Positions 57,788 through 64,000 of a stretch of 64,000 bases of DNA are shown here, one piece after another (the first letter of the stretch is position 1; every line of letters starts with the position of its first letter). Below the pieces are notes generated by a model, which ran no database searches, was not told the DNA's origin, and was given only the letters and a program-made list of their open reading frames with translations. The stretch is from Sphingobium sp. CAP-1 (GTDB lineage Bacteria > Pseudomonadota > Alphaproteobacteria > Sphingomonadales > Sphingomonadaceae): NCBI RefSeq assembly GCF_009720145.1, contig NZ_CP046252.1:2356001-2420000 (forward strand). The letters are read 5' to 3'. Made by a program: the position numbers and the translations under genes.

Positions 57788-59065
57788 TCAGCCCCTTTCG
57801 CGCGCGACCTCGCGCCAACCAATATCCCGGCGGCAGAAACCGGTGGGGAAGTCGATCGCATCGAGCGCGGCATAGGCGGCGGCCTGCGCCGCGCCGACCG
57901 TGTCGCCGGTGGCGGTGACGTTCAGCACGCGCCCGCCATTGGCGACCAGCGCGCCGTCCCTGTCCGCCGTGCCGGCGTGAAACACCTTCGCGCCGTCCCG
58001 CTCGGCCGCGTCGATCCCGGCGATCGCGCCGCCCTTTACCGGCGTGCCGGGATAGCCATTGGCGGCCATGACGATGGTGAGCGCGGTGCGATCCGCCAGT
58101 TGCACCGGCCCCTGATCGGCCAGCTTTCCCTGCGCCACGGCGAGCAGCAGGTCGACCAGATCGCCGTCGAAGCGGGTCATCAGCACCTGACATTCGGGGT
58201 CGCCGAAGCGGGCATTATATTCGATCAGCTTCGGCCCCTGGGCGGTCAGCATCAGCCCGGCATAGAGGACGCCGCTATAAGGCATCCCCTCGGCCGCCAT
58301 CGTGTCGACGGTAGGCCTGATGATCGTGTCGATCACCTGGCGCTCCAGTTCCGGGGTCAGCACGCGCGCGGGGCTGTAGGCGCCCATGCCGCCGGTATTG
58401 GGGCCGGTGTCGCCATCGCCGACGCGCTTATGATCCTGCGCCGAACCGAAGGGCAGGATCGCGCTGCCGTCGGTCAGGGCGAAGAAGCTCGCCTCCTCGC
58501 CGGTCATGAACTCTTCCAGCACCACTTCCTCGCCCGCCGCGCCGAACGCGCCGGAAAACATGGTGTCGAGCGCCTCGACCGCCGCATCGCGGGTTTCGGC
58601 GATGATGACGCCCTTGCCGGCGGCCAGGCCATCCGCCTTGATGACGACCGGGAGCGCGAAATCGTCGAGCGCGGCGAGCGCGCCATCCTTGCTGGCGACG
58701 CGGACATAGCCGGCGGTCGGGATATTGGCGCGCTGGCACAGATCCTTGGTGAAGCCCTTCGACCCTTCCAGTTGCGCCGCCTTCTTGTTGGGGCCGAACA
58801 CCGGCACGCCCATGGTGCGCAGATTGTCGGCCAGGCCGTCGACCAATGGCGCTTCCGGCCCGATCACCACCAGCCCGATCGAATGGCGGATACAGAAATC
58901 GAGGACGGCGCGATGATCGGTCGCGTCGAGGTCGACCAATGTCGCCTGCTGGGCTATGCCCGGATTACCCGGCGCGGCGTAGAGCCTATCGAGCCGGGGC
59001 GATTGCGCTAGCTTCCACGCCAGCGCATGTTCGCGGCCGCCGCCGCCAAGCAGAAGGATGTTCAT
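57788..59065 (-). CDS. purD: Phosphoribosylamine-glycine ligase (GAR synthetase)
   Basis: 425 residues from MNILLLGGGGREHALAWKLA at 59065. It makes glycinamide ribonucleotide in purine synthesis. ATP-grasp enzyme: GVPVFGPNKKAAQLEGSKGF, KADGLAAGKGVIIAETRDAA, LEEFMTGEEASFFALTDGSA and EYNARFGDPECQVLMTR are PurD hallmarks. The open frame reaches 59074. Its start overlaps the start of divergent xseA by 2 bases, so promoters sit inside each other's coding region. Confidence 0.97.
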   Translation of the reverse strand: MNILLLGGGGREHALAWKLAQSPRLDRLYAAPGNPGIAQQATLVDLDATDHRAVLDFCIRHSIGLVVIGPEAPLVDGLADNLRTMGVPVFGPNKKAAQLEGSKGFTKDLCQRANIPTAGYVRVASKDGALAALDDFALPVVIKADGLAAGKGVIIAETRDAAVEALDTMFSGAFGAAGEEVVLEEFMTGEEASFFALTDGSAILPFGSAQDHKRVGDGDTGPNTGGMGAYSPARVLTPELERQVIDTIIRPTVDTMAAEGMPYSGVLYAGLMLTAQGPKLIEYNARFGDPECQVLMTRFDGDLVDLLLAVAQGKLADQGPVQLADRTALTIVMAANGYPGTPVKGGAIAGIDAAERDGAKVFHAGTADRDGALVANGGRVLNVTATGDTVGAAQAAAYAALDAIDFPTGFCRRDIGWREVARERG

Positions 59066-60569
59066 GTCGCCCATGTCCCCGGAATATGATGCCTATGACA
59101 GTTCGGGCCGCCTGTTAGCGGAGGAACGCGCGGGGGACAACGCGCCGCCGCTCAGCGTCAGCGAATTGTCGGGCCTGCTGAAGCGCACGGTCGAGGATCG
59201 TTTCGGCCATGTCCGGCTGCGCGGCGAGATTTCGGGGTTCAAGCGGGCGGCGTCGGGGCATCTCTATCTGGCGCTGAAGGACGAGAATGCGGTGCTGGAC
59301 GGGGTGATGTGGAAGGGCGGCGCGCAGCGGCTGGCCTTCACGCCGCAGGACGGGGTGGAGGTGATCGCCACCGGCAAGCTGACCACCTATCCCGGCCGGT
59401 CCAAATATCAGATCGTGATCGAGCGCATGGAACTGGCCGGCGAAGGCGCGCTGATGGCGTTGCTGGAGAAGCTGAAAGCCAAGCTGGCGGGCGAAGGGCT
59501 GTTCGCGATGGAGCGGAAAAAGCCACTGCCCTTCCTGCCGCGCACCATCGGCGTCGTGACATCGCCCACCGGCGCGGTGATCCGCGACATTCTCCATCGG
59601 CTGGGCGATCGCTGCCCGACGCAGGTGCTGCTGTGGCCGGTGCTGGTGCAGGGGCAGGGCGCGGCCGAACAGGTGGCGCGGGCGGTGCGGGGATTCAGCG
59701 CGATGCCGCCGGGCGGTCCCCTGCCCCGCCCCGACCTGGTGATCGTGGCGCGCGGCGGCGGATCGATCGAGGATCTGTGGAGCTTCAACGAGGAGATTGT
59801 GGTGCGGGCGGTGGCCGACTGCACCATCCCGATCATCTCCGCCGTGGGACATGAGACGGACACCACCCTGTGCGACTATGCCGCCGACCGGCGCGCGCCC
59901 ACGCCGACCGCCGCAGCGGAAATGGCGGTGCCGGTGCGAGCGGAACTGCTGGCGGGATTGAGCGAGATGGGCTTAAGAGCCGGGCGCGCGGTGCGGCGCG
60001 GGGCGGGTCAGGCGCGGGAAAGGCTGGAGATGCAGGCGCGGCTGATGCCGACGCCCGACATGCTGCTTAGCCCCCAGCGGCAAAGGCTGGATCACCTGTC
60101 CGACGGGCTGGTGAGCGGGCTGCGCCACCGGCTGGCCGATGCCCGCGCCCATCTGGGGCAGGCGGGCGGCGCGCTGCGGCCGGCGCTGCTGCGCCAGCAT
60201 GTGGCGCGCGCGGGCGAGCGGCTGGACCGGCTGCGGCTGCGGCCCGATTATCTGACGCGGGCCTTGGCCGACCGGGCTACCGCCTTTGACCGGGTGTCGC
60301 GCCATTTCGCCTCGCTCGATCCCGACCTGCCCTTGCAGCGCGGCTATGCGCGGGTGATGGCGCAGGGGCGACTGGTGCAGTCGGTCGCGGCGGCGCAGGC
60401 GGCCGGCGCGGTGACGCTGCATTTCAAGGATGGCGTGGTGGATGCAGCGGTTGGACAGGATGGCGCGCCGCTTGAGAAGGCGCCGCCGGTCGCTATATCC
60501 TCTCCATCCCGTCCCACGCGCAGGCCGCGCGAAGCGGACGAAAAGCAGCAGCAGGATCTGTTTTCCTGA
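59064..60569 (+). CDS. xseA: Exodeoxyribonuclease VII large subunit
   Basis: 501 residues. OB-fold N-terminus (about 30-125, VSELSGLLKRTVEDRFGHVR, LRGEISGFKRAASGHLYLAL), then catalytic domain with PRTIGVVTSPTGAVIRDIL, GGGSIEDLWSFNEEIVVRAV and AVGHETDTTLCDYAADRRAP. The helical C-terminus (about 300-440) is the usual one. In-frame ATGs at 59058, 59064 and 59073; 59064 has AGAAGGA at the best distance (5 bases). Degrades single-stranded DNA with XseB, which is not in the window. Confidence 0.95.
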   Translation: MSPMSPEYDAYDSSGRLLAEERAGDNAPPLSVSELSGLLKRTVEDRFGHVRLRGEISGFKRAASGHLYLALKDENAVLDGVMWKGGAQRLAFTPQDGVEVIATGKLTTYPGRSKYQIVIERMELAGEGALMALLEKLKAKLAGEGLFAMERKKPLPFLPRTIGVVTSPTGAVIRDILHRLGDRCPTQVLLWPVLVQGQGAAEQVARAVRGFSAMPPGGPLPRPDLVIVARGGGSIEDLWSFNEEIVVRAVADCTIPIISAVGHETDTTLCDYAADRRAPTPTAAAEMAVPVRAELLAGLSEMGLRAGRAVRRGAGQARERLEMQARLMPTPDMLLSPQRQRLDHLSDGLVSGLRHRLADARAHLGQAGGALRPALLRQHVARAGERLDRLRLRPDYLTRALADRATAFDRVSRHFASLDPDLPLQRGYARVMAQGRLVQSVAAAQAAGAVTLHFKDGVVDAAVGQDGAPLEKAPPVAISSPSRPTRRPREADEKQQQDLFS

Positions 60570-60593
60570 CGATGGCATATTAGGAGGCCGACC

Positions 60594-60806
60594 ATGTTGA
60601 TGTCCAACCGCGACCGGATCGCCCGGCTCCAGTATCTGCCTTACAGCTTCCGGGTGCTGCAGGCCGGCGACCATGTCCTGTGCGCCGTCACCGGGCGGCG
60701 GATCGCGCTGGAGGATCTGCGCTACTGGAGCATCGCCCGGCAGGAACCCTATGCCAGCGCCGAAGCGTCGGTGCAGGCGGAGGTGAAGGCCGGCCGCATC
60801 GGATGA
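60594..60806 (+). CDS. DUF2093 domain-containing protein
   Basis: 70 residues. Short cytosolic protein with the DUF2093 block ARLQYLPYSFRVLQAGDHVL, CAVTGRRIALEDLRYWSI. A conserved small protein in alphaproteobacteria with no known role; the pattern C-A-V-T-G-x-x-I resembles a zinc-ribbon half. AGGAGG lies 6 bases before the ATG. The stop overlaps the peptidase start (ATGA). Confidence 0.85.
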   Translation: MLMSNRDRIARLQYLPYSFRVLQAGDHVLCAVTGRRIALEDLRYWSIARQEPYASAEASVQAEVKAGRIG

Positions 60807-61648
60807 GGGCGATCGCCGCCGCACTGCTGGTCCTGACCGCCGGGGTCGCCGCCGCCCAGCCGGGCGCACCCCTGCCCCGCGCCGATTTTCGCCTGTCGGG
60901 TCAGGCGGTGCAGGGCGGCACGCTGCTGGGCAGCGCCCCTGCCGGCACGATGATGCTGCAACTGGACGGCCAGCCGGTGCCGGTCGATGCCGACGGCCGT
61001 TTCCTGATCGCGTTCGACCGCGATGCTGCGCCCGCCGCTCGGCTGAGCGCGCGAATGCGCGACGGACGCAACATCGAACAGGCCGTGCAAGTCGCGCCGC
61101 GCGAATGGCGGATCGAGCGGATCAATGCGCCGATGCGGCCCACCAAAAGCACCGAAGCCTTTCTGGCGCTGCGCAAGCCCGAACTGGACGCGATCGCGGC
61201 GGCGCGCGCGACCGTGACCGATGCGCAAGGCTGGCGGCAGCGCTTCATCTGGCCGCGCATCGGCCGGGTGTCCGGCCTGTTCGGATCGCAGCGCATCTAT
61301 CAGGGGACGCCGGGCGCCTATCATGGCGGGGTCGATGTCACGGGCGCGACCGGCGCGCCGGTGGTCGCTCCCGCCGACGGGGTGGTCATTCTGGCGGCGG
61401 CCGAAACTCCCTTCACGCTGGAGGGGCATTTGCTGATGATCGACCATGGCCATGGCCTCAACAGCGCCTTCCTGCACCTGTCGCGGATCGACGTGAAGGT
61501 CGGCGATCATGTCCGGCAGGGCCAGCCGATCGGCGCGGTCGGCGCGACCGGCCGTGCAACCGGCCCGCATCTCCACTGGGGGATGAAATGGCACGACGCG
61601 CGGATCGACCCGCTGCTGGTCGCCGGGCCGATGCCGGCAGCGCCTTAG
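60803..61648 (+). CDS. M23 family metallopeptidase (LytM-like)
   Basis: 281 residues from the ATG at 60803. Signal peptide RAIAAALLVLTAGVAAAQPG (cleavage after AAA). A beta-rich N-terminal region (about 25-130) leads to the LytM domain: AYHGGVDVTGATGAPVVAPA (His and Asp zinc ligands), then LLMIDHGHGLNSAFLHLSRI and ATGPHLHWGMKWHD with the HLH zinc/catalytic pair. All zinc ligands are there, so a real peptidoglycan endopeptidase in the periplasm is likely. Translationally coupled to the DUF2093 gene. Confidence 0.92.
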   Translation: MRAIAAALLVLTAGVAAAQPGAPLPRADFRLSGQAVQGGTLLGSAPAGTMMLQLDGQPVPVDADGRFLIAFDRDAAPAARLSARMRDGRNIEQAVQVAPREWRIERINAPMRPTKSTEAFLALRKPELDAIAAARATVTDAQGWRQRFIWPRIGRVSGLFGSQRIYQGTPGAYHGGVDVTGATGAPVVAPADGVVILAAAETPFTLEGHLLMIDHGHGLNSAFLHLSRIDVKVGDHVRQGQPIGAVGATGRATGPHLHWGMKWHDARIDPLLVAGPMPAAP

Positions 61649-61655
61649 CGCGGGA

Positions 61656-62204
61656 TCAGCCGACCCGCTTCATCCGCACCGCGCGGCCACCCTCGACCTT
61701 GCCCATGAAGCTACCCATGGCGGCGCGTTTCAGCTCGATCTTCTGGCCGACCTTGGGATCGCGCGCGGTCATCGCCTCCGTCGTCATCCACAGGGCGCCG
61801 TCCTCCAGCCCGATCTGCCACTTGCCATAACCCAGGCTGCGGACCGACGCGATCACCGCATCGATATGGGTGACGCCCTCCTCCTGCGGCTTGCCCGCAT
61901 CCTCATCGCCGCCGCCCAGGAAGGGCAGTTTGGGGAAGGAGAAGCCGAACAGCGTCTTGCGCGTCTTGTTGAGTTCGCCCTTGTCGAGGACCACCACTTC
62001 ATCGCGCTGCGCGGCGGCATCCATGGCCGCGACCTGCCGGTCGAAACAGGCGAGACGCTCGCCATTATCGGCGACGCTGCGGCACTGGAGCAGGCTGGTG
62101 AAGATTTCGGGGCGCGGCTGTTGCGTTCTGGACGCCGCCGCCAGCGGCTGGCCGGTCAGCAGCACAAGAGCCGCCATCATCAATCCGCCACGCTTGCCGA
62201 TCAT
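61656..62204 (-). CDS. Secreted protein of unknown function
   Basis: 182 residues with a signal peptide (MMAALVLLTGQPLAAASRT, probable cleavage after AAA). After it, FTSLLQCRSVADNGERLACF and DRQVAAMDAA form a two-cysteine pattern (about 16 residues apart), a form also seen in VasI-like secreted proteins. Then a linker with SFPKLPFLGGGDEDAGKPQE, and a C-terminal beta-rich part (IASVRSLGYGKWQIGLEDGA, LWMTTEAMTARDPKVGQKIE, AAMGSFMGKVEGGRAVRMKR). No function known. Convergent with the M23 peptidase gene, divergent from the TonB receptor. Confidence 0.75.
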   Translation of the reverse strand: MIGKRGGLMMAALVLLTGQPLAAASRTQQPRPEIFTSLLQCRSVADNGERLACFDRQVAAMDAAAQRDEVVVLDKGELNKTRKTLFGFSFPKLPFLGGGDEDAGKPQEEGVTHIDAVIASVRSLGYGKWQIGLEDGALWMTTEAMTARDPKVGQKIELKRAAMGSFMGKVEGGRAVRMKRVG

Positions 62205-62597
62205 CCCGCATTCCTTCCGCTCTGGCCGTCGTTCGCGCTAAAATGCACCTGTCGCGTGACGGGTCAACATGGCGCTTCACGCGAGGTCCGCGCCAGTTTC
62301 GCGCCAGAAAGCATCCATAGCCTGTCCCATGATGCACGATTGCTACATCCCTATGCAATCTGGCGAAATTATCTTGCAATACAGGCGTAAAACAGCAGCG
62401 CCCGGCGCTTGTTGCATTTATGATACAGCCGGCCCTAAAAGCGGCTTTCGCCCTTTTCCCCTGCTTTACAGCGCCCCGAACCCCGCGCAGTTTCCTGCGA
62501 TCCATATGGGGGGATCGCTGTCGGGCACCATATCCCTTCATACGGGCCACTTACGTGGCAGGCCATCTGCCAAACTCCAGAGCAAGGGACTGGAACC
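62205..62597. other. Intergenic region upstream of the TonB receptor, no gene seen
   Basis: 393 bases without a convincing reading frame on either strand. It separates a leftward and a rightward gene and must hold both promoters. I see no strong -35/-10 pair, riboswitch or palindromic operator. There is a somewhat lower GC content near 62340-62430 (TGCATTTATGATACAGCC), where a promoter might be. Confidence 0.6.
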
Positions 62598-64000
62598 GTG
62601 AAAACATTTTCGAAGAGGGCACTTTTGCGTGCCAGCGCCGCTCCGGCGATCCTGAGCGCGTCGCTGATCGCGACCGCCGCGTTCGCACAGACCGCGCCGC
62701 AGGCCGCTGACGTGCCGGCCGAGGGCGACACCATCATCGTCACCGGCTCGCTGATCAAGAATCCGAACCTGGCCCGTTCGACCCCGGTCACCGCCACCAC
62801 GGCTGACCAGATCGAGCTGAAGCAGAACAACACCGCCGAAGAAATTCTGCGTGAAATTCCGGGCATCGTTCCCAGCATCGGTTCGGCCGTCAACAACGGC
62901 AATGGCGGCGCGTCCTTCGTCAACCTTCGTGGTCTGGGTTCGAACCGCAACATCGTGCTGATCGATGGCCTGCGCTTGGTTCCCGCCGAACTGAACGGCC
63001 GTTTCGACCTTAACAACATCCCGCTGGCGCTGATCGACCGCGTCGACGTGCTGACCGGCGGTGCTTCGACCACCTATGGCGCGGACGCCATTTCGGGTGT
63101 CGTCAACTTCGTCACCAAGTCGGACTTTTCCGGCCTGGAAGCCAATGTCGCCAACCAGTTGACCGAACAGGGCGACGGCCATTATATCCGCGCCGACCTG
63201 ACGCTGGGCGCGAATTTCGACGACGGCCGCGGCAATGTGGTCTTTTCGGTCGGCTATCAGCAGTCGGACCCGGTCTATCAGGGCCAGCGTTCCTTCTCGG
63301 CCTTCTCGATCGACTCCTTCTCCGGCGCCAATGGCGGTTCGGGCACGTCGACCCCGTCGCGTTTCACCAACGTCAACACGACCGGCGCCGATTCGATCAC
63401 GACGGGTTGCGGCCTGGCCGAACAGCCCGCCTGTAACACGGTGCAGGGCAACCGTCAGGTGACCGCCGCCGGTGGCGCGTTCCGTCCGACATCGGCCTTC
63501 GACGCCTATAACTTCAACCCCTTCAACATCTTCCAGACGCCGTTCGAGCGCTTCAACATGTACGGCGCGGGCCGCTACGAAGTCAGCGACGCGGTGGAAG
63601 TCTATACGCGCGGTATCTTCTCGAAGAATACCGTCAGCACCATCATCGCACCGTCGGGCGCCTTCGGCATCTCGGTCGTCGTGCCGCTGAGCAACCCCTA
63701 TCTGTCGGCTACCCAGCGCAACGCCTTCTGCGCGTTCGACACCAACCCCGGCGTCGGCTACACGCCGCGCTTCACCCAGGCCCAGTGCGATGCTGCCGCA
63801 ACCGCGCAGCCGACTCTGGCTGATGGCACCGCCAACCCCAACTATCGCACCGTCACGACCACGCTGTCGCGTCGTGCGACCGAACTGGGTCCGCGTATCT
63901 CCGACTTCACCACCACCTTCTTCGACTATCGCATCGGCGCGCGGGGCGGTATCACCGACTCGATCGACTGGGATGTGTCGGGCAGCTACGGCGAATCCGA
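62598..64000 (+). CDS. TonB-dependent outer-membrane receptor, N-terminal part (3' truncated by window edge)
   Basis: A GTG at 62598 starts a frame that stays open to the last base (about 467 residues visible). Signal peptide TFSKRALLRASAAPAILSAS continuing to TAAFA. TonB-box-like DTIIVTGSLIKNPNLARSTP (IIVTGS) precedes a plug domain with TAEEILREIPGIVPSIGSAV, VNLRGLGSNRNIVLIDGLRL, FDLNNIPLALIDRVDVLTGG and ASTTYGADAISGVVNFVTKS. Barrel strands start after about residue 180. It belongs to the sphingomonad TonB receptor group that may take up oligosaccharides or peptides; substrate not visible. AAGGGACTG lies about 10 bases before the GTG. Confidence 0.93.
   Translation, partial: MKTFSKRALLRASAAPAILSASLIATAAFAQTAPQAADVPAEGDTIIVTGSLIKNPNLARSTPVTATTADQIELKQNNTAEEILREIPGIVPSIGSAVNNGNGGASFVNLRGLGSNRNIVLIDGLRLVPAELNGRFDLNNIPLALIDRVDVLTGGASTTYGADAISGVVNFVTKSDFSGLEANVANQLTEQGDGHYIRADLTLGANFDDGRGNVVFSVGYQQSDPVYQGQRSFSAFSIDSFSGANGGSGTSTPSRFTNVNTTGADSITTGCGLAEQPACNTVQGNRQVTAAGGAFRPTSAFDAYNFNPFNIFQTPFERFNMYGAGRYEVSDAVEVYTRGIFSKNTVSTIIAPSGAFGISVVVPLSNPYLSATQRNAFCAFDTNPGVGYTPRFTQAQCDAAATAQPTLADGTANPNYRTVTTTLSRRATELGPRISDFTTTFFDYRIGARGGITDSIDWDVSGSYGES

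Noticed and set aside
57788..59065. purH and purD as a purine cluster
   Set aside because: They are 55 kb apart, on opposite strands and with unrelated neighbours, so no operon-level link is supported.
62205..62597. Small frames upstream of the TonB receptor (62269-62601, 62420-62710)
   Set aside because: No ribosome-binding site or protein-like composition; the second overlaps the signal peptide of the receptor in another frame.

Overview
The window is high-G+C chromosomal DNA of an alphaproteobacterium, most likely a member of the Sphingomonadales (Sphingobium or Sphingomonas type). The reasons are the gene content (UrcA-type secreted protein, DUF2093, a short GluRS, a non-phosphorylative L-rhamnose pathway like the one described in Sphingomonas, TonB receptor), dense 4-base ATGA gene overlaps, frequent GTG starts and REP-like palindromes between genes. 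I see no prophage, insertion sequence, CRISPR array, rRNA or tRNA. The left edge cuts a heparinase II/III gene and the right edge cuts a TonB-dependent receptor.

Layout. 1-8 kb: heparinase-like protein, purH, a small UrcA protein, an envelope glycan operon (FAD oxidoreductase, GtrA, large GT-C-like membrane protein) and a Tat-exported MsrB. 8-16 kb: ABC-2 exporter pair, queG, lipoprotein plus EI24 protein, adenosine kinase, Wzx-type flippase, gpsA. 16-25 kb: tsaD, hemC-hemD-mitofilin-like operon, lipase-like hydrolase, gltX, nadE, prs. 25-34.6 kb: a frameshifted SDR gene, small membrane proteins, two VOC proteins, hisN, rpmI-rplT, a LysE exporter, a GIY-YIG nuclease gene enclosed by inverted palindromes, and pheS-pheT.

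34.6-38.7 kb holds an enlarged phage-shock-protein (Psp) locus. A clear sigma-54 promoter, divergent from pspF, drives a small exported peptide, pspA, pspB and pspC, followed by four more short one-TM/coiled-coil genes whose C-terminal helices resemble PspB and the tail of PspC. I consider this the most interesting and least described system in the window. 38.7-44.5 kb: a 3-hydroxybutyryl-CoA dehydrogenase and the ybgC-tolQ-tolR-tolA-tolB-pal cell-envelope operon, with a tandem duplication and micro-ORF between tolQ and tolR.

44.7-55.4 kb is an L-rhamnose catabolic island. It has a LacI-type regulator, an L-rhamnose/H+ symporter, L-rhamnonolactonase, 2-keto-3-deoxy-L-rhamnonate dehydrogenase, 2,4-diketo-3-deoxy-L-rhamnonate hydrolase and L-rhamnonate dehydratase on the minus strand. 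On the plus strand, diverging, are an IclR regulator, L-rhamnose dehydrogenase and LutABC. The route ends in pyruvate plus L-lactate, and LutABC would oxidise that L-lactate to pyruvate, so the island can be self-contained.

55.4-64 kb: SGNH hydrolase, acyltransferase-3, HHH-domain protein, purD, xseA, DUF2093, M23 peptidase, a secreted protein and the start of the TonB receptor. All assignments come from reading motifs and context only; no database search was run.
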